Shown: in pieces, positions 10,436 through 22,230 of the stretch
How positions within the stretch are numbered: the stretch's first letter is position 1
Layout: every line of letters starts with the position of its first letter
From: Chinchilla lanigera
Lineage: Eukaryota > Chordata > Mammalia > Rodentia > Chinchillidae
Length of the DNA stretch: 64,000 bases
NCBI RefSeq assembly: GCF_000276665.1
Contig: NW_004955418.1
Span: forward strand, 6,908,489-6,972,488
Reading direction: 5' to 3'
Program-made: the position numbers and the translations under genes
The notes under the pieces: generated by a model
What the model saw: only the letters and a program-made list of their open reading frames with translations
What the model was told of the DNA's origin: nothing
Database searches by the model: none

Positions 10436-11896
10436 CCGGTTGGAGTGGAGAGAGAGGAAAAAACCCCCGATCTGTAAGCAAACAGCAGGCCGTCCCCTGA
10501 CTGGCTGCTCCAGCCGCCCCCACCTTCCCAAGTAAACTGCGAGCGACCGGGGAAAAAGGCGCCCACATGACCCGGCCGCGGCGGCTGCAGCGCGGGCTGG
10601 GCGCGGGCTGCCGGCGCCTCCCCCCGCTCGGTGCAGCGCTCCCCCGCGCGCCGCCCGCAACCCCGCGCCCCGCAACACGCCCCGGCGGCCCCCGCCCACG
10701 TCCACGTCCGCGCGCGCGTCCTCGGCCCGAGCCGCGGTGAGGCTGCCGCCGCCGGGCCGCCGCCGCTGTCGGCTTTGCACGCAGGTCATTAACGAGGGGG
10801 CGTGCCCGGGAGATTTTTCCCATAAAGCATTTTTTCTCCCCCCCTTTTTTCCTCTCCTCTCTCTCTTGCAAAACTGACTTTTACCCCGTTCCACTTCTCG
10901 CCTGTCGTTTCAGTCTCTCCAGGGCAGCTCGTGCTGGCACTCAAGTTTATTTATTTTCCCGCCTGGGTAGGGGCTTTAGGGTCCGGCGGGTGGTTTTCAC
11001 CTCTCGTCGCTGCTGTCGCCTGAGGAGGAGAGAGGAGCAGCTGCGGGAGGGCCGGGAAGGTCTTCTGATGTAGTCATCCGGGAGGTGCCACTCGCTCGTG
11101 CGCGCGCTCCCCTTTTTGCCCCCTTTGCAAACTGATTGATGCATCTCTACAAGTTGCCGGGCTCGGGGTCGGCCCCGTCGGAGTCACAGGGACACTTCTG
11201 AGAGCTCACCGGGGCTCGTTCTCGCTCCCCGAAGGCGACCGGAGGCTGACAGCAGCCCATCCCGGAGTTGAAGGGATCCGTTCGAAAGTGATCGTTTCCC
11301 CTCCCGCTCGCAGCGGCACAGTTGGGTTGGCGTCGTCCTGCAGGTCTGGGCATCCCAGCTCCGCCTGGCTGGCTGGTTCATAACCTCTGCTCTTCCTTCG
11401 CTCCGTGCACACACGCCCGGCCGGGAAATCGCGCCAGAGAAATCCCCGAGGCTCTGCCCGCGCCCGGGTGCCGGCTTCGCGGCCGCCGCCGTCCGGACTC
11501 CACCGGGGACCTGCTGGAAGACGCGAGGACCCAAACTTTTCTTTGAGGTTTCCGAGGCAAGACCGCCGCTCGCCAGCGCAGCGGCCGCTCCCCCAGTTCC
11601 AGGACGCCGGCGGGGCTGGGCGTGCGGCTCCGGATCCCCACCCTTCTCGGCGCAGCGCCCGGCACCGCAGTCACTACCTACGACTCTTCCGAGATTGCCA
11701 GGGGTTGCCCGGAGAAGGCGCCGCGGCGGCCAGGAGAGCGCTCAGACTCGCGGGGCTCAGACGTGCAGCCCCTGGCCCGCAGGGCTCCGTCCTCCTGCAG
11801 TTTCCCACCGGCCGTCAAAGTAACTTGGAGCGAAGCGGGGCGCGGTGCGAGGGCCCCGGGCGACCGCGGAGCCGTGCGCAGCCCTCGGCGCGACGC

Positions 11897-12062
11897 NNNN
11901 NNNNNNNNNNNNNNNNNNNNNNNNNNNNNNNNNNNNNNNNNNNNNNNNNNNNNNNNNNNNNNNNNNNNNNNNNNNNNNNNNNNNNNNNNNNNNNNNNNNN
12001 NNNNNNNNNNNNNNNNNNNNNNNNNNNNNNNNNNNNNNNNNNNNNNNNNNNNNNNNNNNNNN
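11897..12062. other. Assembly gap (166 N)
   Basis: A run of N in the most GC-rich part of the island, 369 to 534 bases upstream of the EFNA5 ATG. It probably covers promoter or 5' UTR sequence that was hard to sequence. Protein frames spanning it are meaningless. Confidence 0.99.
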
Positions 12063-12430
12063 CTCTCCCGGGGTGACCGGCCTGCAGCCGCCGCCCGAGA
12101 CCCAGCTTGGCACCCCTTCCCCCGCCCTCGCCGCTGCCACCACACACGCGCGCTCCTCTCCATCTTGTGATTCCTTTTTCTCCCGAGCCTTCCGGTGGGG
12201 GTACGAGTTGTCTGCACCCCCCTCCCCGTTCCGCCGCCTCCTTTTCTTCTCCTTCTCCTGCCCCTCCCCAGCTCGGTGTGCGCCTCTTGGCTTTCTCGCC
12301 CCCCTTCATTTTATTTATTCATATTTATTCGGCGCCCGCTCTCTCTCTCTGTTCCCTTCCCTCCCTCCCTCCGGATCCCTGCTCTCTCCCCGGAGCGGCG
12401 CGTCGGGGGCTCCGCCGCTGGCCAGGCGTG
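12063..12430 (+). other. EFNA5: Probable EFNA5 proximal promoter/5' UTR
   Basis: GC- and pyrimidine-rich sequence between the gap and the start codon, containing no ATG, as expected for a scanned 5' UTR. It includes a YY1-like CCATCTTG (12160-12167), a long pyrimidine tract (12209-12271), an AT-rich patch TTTATTTATTCATATTTATT (12310-12329) and a CT run just after it. The patch plus CT run could be a TATA/initiator pair or simply conserved 5' UTR. The transcription start cannot be fixed from sequence. Confidence 0.55.
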
Positions 12431-12555
12431 ATGTTGCACGTGGAGATGTTGACGCTGGTGTTTCTGGTGCTCTGGATGTGTGTGCTCAGCCAGGATCCGG
12501 GCTCCAAGGCCGTGGCCGACCGCTACGCTGTCTACTGGAACAGCAGCAACCCCAG
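12431..12555 (+). CDS. EFNA5: Ephrin-A5, coding exon 1 (signal peptide and start of the receptor-binding domain)
   Basis: Ephrin-A5 is a GPI-anchored cell-surface ligand for EphA receptors (and EphB2), acting in axon guidance, topographic mapping and tissue boundaries. This exon encodes residues 1-41 plus two bases of codon 42. Residues 1-20 are a hydrophobic signal peptide (core LTLVFLVLWMCVL). The mature protein begins QDPGSKAVADRYAVYWNSSN, the very conserved start of the ephrin ectodomain, and NSS at 37-39 is an N-glycosylation sequon. The match to human ephrin-A5 is almost complete; as I recall it, human has F where residue 19 is L here. The exon ends CCCAG followed by donor GTAAGG, leaving an arginine codon split (phase 2). 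ATG at 12431 has G at -3 and T at +4, a moderate context; a second in-frame ATG is codon 6. The remaining exons lie beyond the right edge. Confidence 0.98.
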
Positions 12556-13487
12556 GTAAGGCGGCGGGGGGCGGAGAGCCAGGGCTCCCCCGGGCCTCCG
12601 GGCCCTGGGGCGGGAGCGGCAGCCGCGGGGACCGTGCGCACCGGCCGCCGAGAGCGCGCGCCCTCCGAGCCAGTTCCCCGGACGCTGCGGGCGAGGAGCT
12701 CGGCGGGAAGCGCGCTCTTCGCGCCCCTCTTTGTTAAGCTACCGCGGGAAGGCCGGGTGCTCCGGGGAGCCCCCTGGGCTGCGCAGACCCGCTGCCCCTG
12801 CAGGGTGCGGGGAGGCTCGGAAAAGGGCGGGAGCCTGGGAGTTGGGACGTCTCCGCCGCCCGGCGCGGCACACGGACCGACAACTCCATCCGGCGCCCGG
12901 CTTGGGCGCGGGGAGCCCGGTGTGCGCCGCCGGCGGCTCGGACCTGGGGCGTGAGCGCGCAGGGACTGCGGAGTGAACCCGCCAAACAACCCTAAAGTTT
13001 TTGTTTGTTTTTCTTTTTAAAAATTTTCCTTCTCTTTACCCAGTGCGCACAGAGGGAGCGCGGGCTAGGGGAAGTGAAGGGGGCTGGGAAGCGGAAGCCT
13101 TAGGTTTTTATTTTTCTCTTTAACTGCCAGAAAATCGTTCGGCCCCGGAGTCAGTCTGGGCCCGGCGCGCCTGGCAATGGAGAGGATTCTCCCACCGCCC
13201 GACCCTCCTCCTCCAGCGGGCTCGGGGCGTAGAAAGTTTGATCTAATACCGGCTACGTCATGGGCGCGGAGGTAGCTGCTGGAGTTGGCCGAGCCGGGAG
13301 GCGGGAGCCCTTCGCCCGCGGCCTGGCGTTGCGCAGCCGGAGGGACGCGCCGCGGTTACCCGGACCCGCGTTGCAGGCGTCCGCGAAGCCCGCGGGAGGC
13401 CAGAGGTGGGCGCCTGGGGCTGCCCGAGCGCACGTGCTGGACCCCGGCCAGCCGCAGACGTGCGGAGCTCTCGGACCCTGGAAGCGC

Positions 13488-13511
13488 CGCGGCGGGGCGG
13501 GGGCGGGGAGG
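13488..13511 (+). promoter_or_regulatory. GC-box cluster, G-rich, in the intron start
   Basis: G runs of four, five and four separated by single C, on the + strand (GGCGGGGCGGGGGCGGGGAG). Provides overlapping Sp1-type GC boxes and a partial G-quadruplex motif. It lies in the transcribed strand sense, about 940 bases after the splice donor. Confidence 0.5.
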
Positions 13512-13560
13512 TCATCCGGCGCGCCTGGAGCATCCCTCCCGGGCCAGGGCAGTCCTAAAC

Positions 13561-16500
13561 TGGACTTTCCCCTCGGCCTGTGGGCAGCATCCAGCCCCAC
13601 TGGGCCCACATCACTCTGTTTCCGTGGGACACAGGCCACCTTCCAACGCTGAACTGGTCTTGGTGCCCACCTAAAAGGGAAGTCGCATCGATTGTATCTG
13701 AAAGTACAGGGTTTTCCCTGGGCTGGAGTGAAAATAGGGAGCAAAGAAGCGGGAGGCCGAGGCATGAGCTTGCGGTTGCTGCGCGCCCGGTGAGCCTGGG
13801 GAGAGGGGCCTGGCGGGCGCCTCCAGCTCTTCCACCGCTGGCCCCTGCCATCGGCCTGCAGGCTTCCTTCACTATGCTTGCGTGAGGAGAATCCCCAGTT
13901 TGAGTAGTGTCAGCTCAGATGAAGATGGACGGATTTCCCCAAGAGCGGTCCACGGGCTGCTGAGCTGAGCGGGAGTCCCCCGCCCTGCTAATCCAGGGTC
14001 GTCAGTCATACCCAGGTAGCCCAAATCCTAAAGGCATCGCCTAGTAGAAGTGGAGACATCGCTGAAAGTTTAAGTCTCGGGCAGTGGGTGGTGGGATGGG
14101 AGGCTATTTCTTCCTTGACATGCCACTTACCACTATTAGGAAAAGAGAAAGAGAAGCCATCCTGCCAGAGGAGATGTCTTTTATTAAAGCTGACAAGACA
14201 AATCGAGCAAGCTTTCCAGTTGTGATGGTGTTAAAAGCAATTCTCATTATGTTGGTTGGTTTTATTCCCTTTTGGGCTTTATTAGACAGCATAAATGAAA
14301 CAGGAATATATAGTTGTAAACTGTAGCACTTTATTAAATAAGGCAACAGTGAGTTAGTTGAATTTGGGACGTTTTGTTCTTGATTGTCACTCCAAAGTTC
14401 ACAGCGTGAGCTTCTCCTGGTGGTACTCATTTATTTGGATACGTGGGTGTCTGAGTCTTGCCCAGGTTAACACAGAAAGAACCAGCAACCCGCCTACCCT
14501 AACCCCTCTTCTTAACCTGTCAAGCTAGTTTGAGTTAGTTTGGAGATGTTTTATCTCAGGTTATCTCTGTTTTATGCTTTTGGTACTGTTTGCTTTGAGA
14601 TTAGCACATTGATTTCTGTCACAGGTCATGTTTTTTAGTAGATCTTCCCTGCCTGAAGAAAACTATTCTGCTCAGATGCCATGGTGGCTTTGAACCTGCC
14701 CAGAGTTAATCCGTAGAATTTAAAAGTACTAGGAGTATTCTTAAGTGAGTGTGCTAGTTTAATGGTTGTGGAAATACTTTTCTATTTGATCATTATCATT
14801 TTGATGAAAAGAGGGACTGAGGTACCCTGTCATACTCAAGAAATTTAGCTCTTAACATTTAACATTCTCAGACGTTTCTGGAGGCATTTATCTTAGTATA
14901 TCACTACAATAAAATTTACTTTTAAGAATAACATTTAAAAAGTGGACTGTGGTAGCCAGTTTTAACTCAGAAATGTTGAATAAGAAGATACCTTTTGAAA
15001 AGTCAACCTAGATGTAATTTTACAAAGTCCAAATAAAAAGTAATTTTAGAAAAAAACCCAACAGTTTGTCACAAAAGGTAGTGAGGAAATATTTCATAAA
15101 TTTGTATAGGTTTATTAAATTTTATAGGGCCAGGTATATATAAATTCAGCATTGCATTTCCTTTTCATATATAATTTTGTAAAATAAGTTAGCTGAAACT
15201 TCTAGTTTTATATAGAAAGCATTAAGAGTTTGCTAACCTAGTCATATAATCAAAAGACTTTAATCTTTTGAACAAAGTAGACAACATTGGAACTTAGACA
15301 CACTTAAACATTTTTAGAAGAAAATTCAGTGGATACATAAGTTGATAAAAATGGATATTATAAATGAAGTAAATACATTTTAGCTTAAGGAAAGGTATAA
15401 TATAAATAAATTCAGTTAGGTAAAATTAGAATTAAATACACTTTGATCACAGGGATTAAGTATATTATTGTGTAACCTGTTACAAATAACTTGTGTAGCT
15501 GTTGGAAATTTATCTGCTACTTTTCCTTGACACTATAAGCATCTGTAAATCTAAGCACACAAGAAAAATGTTAAACTTATTTTCTGTTACAGTACTTCTA
15601 CCGTTAAAATCTATGTGCTTGCTAGTAACTTCTGGAAGGTAGCTACTCAGTTTTCAAATGCGGGTAACTTTCTGGTTGCCAGTTTTTATGGGGCCATGGA
15701 CCAAACTGATTTTATGTGTTGAATTGGCATCAGTGTGTGAAATAGCAACAGAGATCAGTCCGAATAGAAATACTCTATGATAATGTTTGCCTCCACGCAC
15801 CTTTCACATGTCTAAAATTTGAAAACTTGCATGCGTTTCACCTAAAAGTGTGACTGCTGAATAATCCTTTGAATGCTATTTTGCATTCTAAATTGGAATG
15901 TTACTAAATAACTTTGAATAATCAAAGTCCAAATCAAAGAGGATCTAATTTCTTTTCCTTTCGTTCCTTTAAGATTGTAGGAAGCTTTTCAATAGCTTTA
16001 AAAGAAGACTTTTGGTAATATAACTTTACTTCTTACTTTTCCCCTTAGTACCTATAAAGATAAACATTACTTAATGTAAGGAATATAACTTTTAACATGA
16101 AGCATGCTATAGTTTTGTGCCTACGATAAGAATATTCTTTTGAATGTTGTGTGTAGATTGGAAAATTCTTGGATTCTTTTGACTGCCAAAATGATGCTAG
16201 GCTAAGGAAACAGTTCTCCAAGTTGGCATTATAGATGCAATAGTAAAATAATACAGTAGCAAATATAATGAACACACTTTGGGTTATACTAATTCACCTC
16301 ACTCGGTGCCTGGTTTCTTTCAAGGTTCGAGAATCTTCAATTTAAAAGGTTATTCTCTTAACATGAAAAATATCTCTGGTAATTCATCACGGATTTGCTA
16401 CACTTTAACCTAATCACATGTTTTCTTTGGATTTTTTCAATTCTTTAGGAACTTGTAAATTAAACATTTCATATTAGAGCAGTGGGTATTTGACACCATT

Positions 16501-19500
16501 TAGTTTTGTTAACATATAATCTTGGAGTTTTGAAAGTAATGTGATTTCTAGGTCAGTACTTCCAAATCCTCTGACAGTGCAGGTCATATGTATGTGGCTA
16601 CAGAGAAGTAGTAACATTTTCCCCCTAATCATATTCCCTTGGGTATTTTTCTTCTTTCAAAATTCACTTGCCTCATTTTAAAATATCATTATTTTGATGT
16701 ATGAATAACAGAATACTGGCATTGTGCCTTTTCCACTGACAAAATAAATGAAATCATCATGGTGTAGACCCATGAATTTGTTGTAAGAAACGATGAAAGG
16801 TTTATCTTGGTTTTGAATACATTTTATTGGTAAAACTGTAAAGGATTTCCCTTATTTTTAAAATTTAAATGTTTCATGTCTTGTTTTTACATTAGAAACA
16901 TAAATTTTCTTCAAGTAAAAACAGTACTTAGAATCTTAACTTTTATTAATTCTGAGCCTCAAAGTAACTATGATTTTATTAGATTAGGTTAATCTTGTCA
17001 TTTTGATACTTCTGTCTGAATTTTAATAAGCACCATGATAAGAATAAGGCAGTACAATTGAGACACATCTCATGTTTTTATGCTTATGTATTTATTGGGG
17101 GCCTGAAGTTAATTCCTTCCCCTGTTTAAATTTGGACATTTGTAAAAGAGAAGTGTGCTTCTTGGTTTTTGGCTCCCTTTCCATAAAATTTTGAAAAGCA
17201 AAGTCACCTACTGAGATATTATATTCCAGCCACTGTATGCATTGTTTTATGTAATTATAATAAACTACCAGATGTAGCCATCTCCCTTTTGGTGACTGGA
17301 ACCTCAGTGCTGTTTGAGGCACATTTGGTTGTACTGGCTCATTTGGCGTTTCCAGTGTCAACAAACCAGTTGTGATTAAAAGTATCAGGATCTACAGTAG
17401 TTCATTACTGCCTGTGCGATTTTAGTGGTATTAACTAGACCACTGGCTCACGGAACTAATATCTTATTGTCATGTGTGTTGAGGCTGATAAACAGTAGCT
17501 TTCGAGACTTCTGTCTTTGCAAACTGAGGATCAGGGTTGGAGGAAGCACTTAGTAATTTGGGGCCAAATTAACCTTGTGAATTTCCTGCCATTTAATCTT
17601 GCAAAATGTCCTCTGAACAGGTACCTCATTACATTCTGTCCACTGGCCTGGTTTCTTGTTGGATAGGGACAGATAAAGATGGACACTTCCTTTTCTCCCC
17701 TGTTGCTATGAACCAGGCAAGCTACCAGCTTCATGCTGGGCCAAGAAAATGAGTGAATACAATTAGTACTTCAAGAGTCTTGGCCTTTGCTAGCTTGAGA
17801 GACAAAGATACCAAAAGAATTTACCTTTGAAAGAGAAAACATTAAAATATAAAATATACAATATATTTAAGAACACAATTTTACATGTGTGGTAGCATTT
17901 GGTCTGTTAGGGTTTTTTTTTCCAATATAAACCATTCATTTAATAATTTTTCAAAAGATTCCACTCAGTGTCTTCTTTTAGTGATTGATTTGAGTGACCT
18001 CCGTAACGTAAAGTTTTAAAAAGCTATGATATCGTATTTTAAGTAATGGCCCACTCTGTGTTGGCTGATTCCATATTACTGATTTGCTTTCTAAAGGGGT
18101 ATAAAAATGGTTAAAATAGCAGGCTCACTAGAATGTTCATGTTGAGAAGGAAGTCTGTATTCTCTGAGTAGAGGAGGAAAGTGGTCCTTCCCTCTTACTC
18201 AGGACAACTCCTTCAAATCAGTCTTCTGCACTGACAAAAAAAAAAAATTGCCCTGTGATCATTCATGATAGATGATACCTTCCTATTCAGGGAGAAACAT
18301 CTCAAAGAGGAATATAAGAGATATTAATACTCACTTTTAAAAGTCTGTTTTACAATTGTGGTCTTAGCCAAATATTAATAAGTTACTGTCTCTCTTAAGA
18401 GTCTGATTTATATTAGTAGATTTATATGTTAGTCTGCTTTTCAGCCTATGTCCTGAGCTGTTTTGTAGAAGTTTCTTGTGATTAATGTGAACTTCTAGCA
18501 TTTCTGAATAGGATATTACTCAATACTGTACTAGATCTGTTTTGTCTTAAATTTGTCTGCATGTATGGCTTTGACATTTAGTCAGTCACAAGCAGTACAA
18601 CACAACGACACTGGACCACTTAGTTTAAAATTAAAAAGTTAGATGCAAATTTTCTGTACTATTACGCATAATTCTTTTAGTAAAAAAAGTTTCTTATATG
18701 ATAATATTCTTAATGGTCTGCACTCCTAACTTCGGTCTTGATGGATTGTTGTAAAACTGCTGGGATCTTTTGTGTGGAAGCAAACTCTTGATTTTGAGAT
18801 TTCTGAATGTAGTTTTCAAACAGTGAGCCCTGTATTTCAATAAAAACATTTAAAAAATATTGAAATCTCCAATTTAAGTTTGCTAGTTCCTGAGAGGCAG
18901 CGGGGCACCTTCGTGATGGTTAGCTTAGCTCTCATTCAGGTAGAATTCTATCATTTTCAATAAGGAAAAATAAACCTTTGTCGTCTTTAGAAACATCTTT
19001 CATACAATTGACAGTTGACAGGTTGAAGAAAATGTTACTGTCAGGTTTTATTTTCCAGTCAAGTGAGGAATAAAAATAGGTTTGAATGATTTTTAAAAAT
19101 CTATTTAAAAGCTATTTCAAAATGGAGGAAAATGTTTTTAATTTTTATGTGTAAGTCGTAGAATTAATCTGCCATTTGCTTCTAGGCAGGTCAGAAAAGT
19201 GTAGTTCAAGGGGAGCTTGTCTAACAGTTCATTTCCTATGGGTTTTACTTTAGAAATAGTGTATAAAGTCAGATATATTAATTGATTTTCATCAGATGTT
19301 ACTGGATGCTTTTGTGATTGGATGCTTAAAAGATATATCAATTATTATTTGAATTGTTGTTTATCAAATGACCTGATCTTCTTGACTTGATGATCATGAA
19401 TTTGATATGAAATAAAAGTGAGAATATACCCATATGTATTGGATTCTCATGTTATTAGCAAGCAATGATTAGACCTTTGAAAGAATTGCTTTGTTATTAA

Positions 19501-22119
19501 TGCTTTTAAATAACTACACATTGTGATCCACGGCTTCTGTGTAGAAGTATAGGAAAACATGGAGATTATAAAAAAATGTGAGCAAATCCATATATCCTTG
19601 CATAGAAAAGCTAGGATTTGGCTTTCGGTTAAATCAGTATGTTTCTTTTTTCCCCCTTCTAGAAGCAGCCATCTTGTTTTAACACCGATTTTATTTCTTT
19701 CGTGAAAATGGTCCGGAAATGAATTGGACAATAGAAAAGGGTTAAACCACCTTATAATCATTTCAGCACGACTCTACTTTTAAATCTCTGTCTTATTTGC
19801 AAAGTCACTAAAATGCTACCTTCTTGTATTTTAGTTGACAGGAAAGGTTGTTTTAACATAATGGCAATATATTAAAACTCAAGCACATGATATTTTAGCG
19901 TTGAAGGTTGGGCTGTACCATGTTTCCATAGGTCTTTTTCCTCAAAGCTTCTAATTCATTGTTAACTTTAAAGTAATGTAATAATAGTCCCTACTGCCCA
20001 CCCATCCCCAGGTTTTCTTTTTCTGACTTACTTGGTTTTTGTTGTTGCTGGTGGTTTTTTCCCCTTTCAAATTGCTTAGCAGTACCGGGAATCCAGTAAG
20101 AAGTAGTGATGAAAATGTAGGTACCTTCCAAGATAAAGCTTTTGGGCTATTTTAAGAAGCATTATTCAAAGTCAGAGCCTTTTAATTCTTGAAATATAGC
20201 CTCTTACTTTCTCATCAACAGTCGTTTCTTGTAGGTTCTTATAGAATTATTTTAAAAGCAAATTTATATTTGTTACCAGAAATTACGAGACTATATCAAC
20301 GGAGTCTGCTATATTTTCCATCATGTTTTGTATTTCTGGATACATTTAGAAGGACATGTGGTCTAGTACACTTTAACAAGAATGTATACTACACTTCTTG
20401 TTACCGCATCCGTTTGATCATGTCTGGGAGCATCAGTCCCATGTTCTGCAATAAAAGCAGGTCTTCCTTTAGACTGATTGCAAAAGTCACCTACTCAGTC
20501 TAATTTAAACCGGGCACTGATGAATACTGTATATGTCACATTACTTCACGTCATTAGTAGTAGGATCTGGGGTGGTTGTAGATGTAATATTAAAGTAATA
20601 AATAAAATACACATTTTAAGAACAAATTCATTATCTTAAAGTCCAGGTAGGAGTGGATAGGTTTTTGCATTGAAAAACTTTCCTCTGGTATCCATCATGC
20701 ATTTTTCTTTGAGTGGCTGGTGGAGGAAAAGACTAAAATAATTGAATGTTCAAAGTGACCTTTTAGTTCTAAACTAACAATACTTTTGTTTTCTTATAGT
20801 GTTTCCAAGCTGTCAGAGTTTCCATTTTGAACTTTATTAATGACATATTGTATATGTAAAAAACTATAATTAACCATTACCTCTTGCCCCTTACTAGGAA
20901 AATACATACGATGAAAGCATTTTTGTATTAAAAATGCACTGCTGTGGACTGAATAAAATCAAGTTACGGCTTTGCTTGGAAAATTCTGATGCAAATTGCT
21001 ATCTAGATTTTGATGACACGATATGATACTAGGTGTCAGTGGAATATACAGTTTTATTATACTTACTGCACTTAATGTATAAAAGAGTTAAACTGTTAAG
21101 TTTTTTCTAATAGTATTTAATTTAAAGGCAACAAATGAAAATGGGAAGAAAGGTAAAATAACTCTAAATATGGGGAAATTATCTTGGTGTTTAACAATTA
21201 GGTTAAACAAAGTGAGAGCAAATGAGCCCAGTTCCCCTTCTATTGTTTCAGGGCAAGAAAATACAGACAGATGTCGGAATGTGGAAGCGGTGACCTCTGA
21301 CTTGCACAGCATGGCCACTGCCCGGCACACAAGTGTCCTGAGCCACCATCGTAGCAGGGAACTTTTTTAAAGTGACTGACACTTCGAGATGGAGATCCTG
21401 AAACTGATTCTGTAGCTATTTGCAGTTCTCCAAAGTCTCAGTCTTTCTAGCTTCGATTTGAAGTTCCTCACCGTACCTTTTATGAAAAATGTTTCTTTGT
21501 CCAAGGCAGAGTTTTAGTGACTTCCGGATGAATTCTCTATCTGTACCATCTGTATAAATCTTTGCCTCCCAATAATTTTATTCAGTGGGTTGTAATAATG
21601 GAGGAGGCCAAGGGAAGCTCAGATGTACTGCTCTGCTACAGCGAAGTATTTGCTTGCTTTATTTAGCTAATACTTTTTTTTTTAAAGAGATGAAAGCATA
21701 GGTTTTGTTAAAGGCCTTTTCTTTCAGTGTCTCCTCTGCAATCTTGCCAATAACCTCTGAGTTCAGACAGACCATTAATGTTTTAGATACTGTGGCATTT
21801 AGTGTTTTCTTCATATATTTGTTTACTGTTACGGCTTCAATAAACTTTTATGCCTATTTCTGTAGTTTTCTGGCAGGGGCTCCATTTATTAAAATTTAGT
21901 GACCCAGCACTAAGCGGGGTACAGTTCAAATAGTGGTGCTTCTGACAGGGTTTTGTGTCAAACTAGAGAAAATAATAGGGAAATGAAAGCTGCCAAAATG
22001 TGTCTCCCAATTACTAATTAATCAGGCGAGAAAGGCCTCAGTGACAGATCTCCTGTCCGCTATGGCAGCAGCTTGGGGATGCTTTATTTTAAATACTGTA
22101 TAAAGCAAATTAAAGTAAG
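13561..22119. other. Intron 1 DNA without recognised genes or repeats
   Basis: About 8.5 kb of AT-rich intron with no clear SINE or LINE that I can name, which is unusually clean compared with the rest of the window. The block 14084-14430 is unique, and both strands stay open for 80 and 108 codons there; neither frame shows a known motif. Elsewhere only short chance frames and homopolymers are seen. Confidence 0.45.
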
Positions 22120-22230
22120 CCTCAGGAAATGTAGCACCCAGACATTTGATATTACAAGTGGTAATTTTTTTTAGGCCTCAGGAAAGACAGCACCCAGATA
22201 TTTGATAGTATGGTGCTAATTTGTTTTAGG
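22120..22230. repeat. Diverged 55/56-bp tandem duplication
   Basis: Copy 1 (22120-22175) and copy 2 (22176-22230) both begin CCTCAGGAAA, share CAGCACCCAGA or a close variant, TTTGATA and TTTTAGG at the end, and lie head to tail. About a fifth of positions differ, so the event is not recent. Confidence 0.9.

Larger units (their letters stand above)
9340..13560. promoter_or_regulatory. EFNA5: EFNA5 CpG island, multi-lobed, with assembly gap
   Basis: CpG-dense, GC-rich DNA starts abruptly near 9340 and ends near 13560, within DNA that is otherwise AT-rich. Denser lobes lie at about 9540-9930, 10040-10340, 10560-10780 and 11000-13540, with short AT-richer breaks at 9960-10010 and 10790-10980. 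The exon sits in the right half. Visible elements include GC boxes, a CCAAT box (10431-10435), an AT-rich patch (12306-12330) and a CTCF-like site at the left edge. Long overlapping frames on both strands in this block are caused by base composition. Confidence 0.9.

Noticed and set aside
12107..12430. In-frame upstream extension of the ephrin-A5 frame
   Set aside because: The extension has no ATG; the frame is open only because the region is GC-rich. The ATG at 12431 directly begins the known signal peptide.
9509..13885. Many long overlapping frames of 60-370 codons on both strands
   Set aside because: They lie in the CpG island, overlap each other in all frames, are Pro/Arg/Gly/Ala-rich by composition, and several run through the N gap. 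Only the EFNA5 exon has a protein match.
14084..14430. 80- and 108-codon frames on opposite strands
   Set aside because: No known motif, no splice or codon evidence; they share the same DNA, so at most one could be real. Noncoding is more likely.
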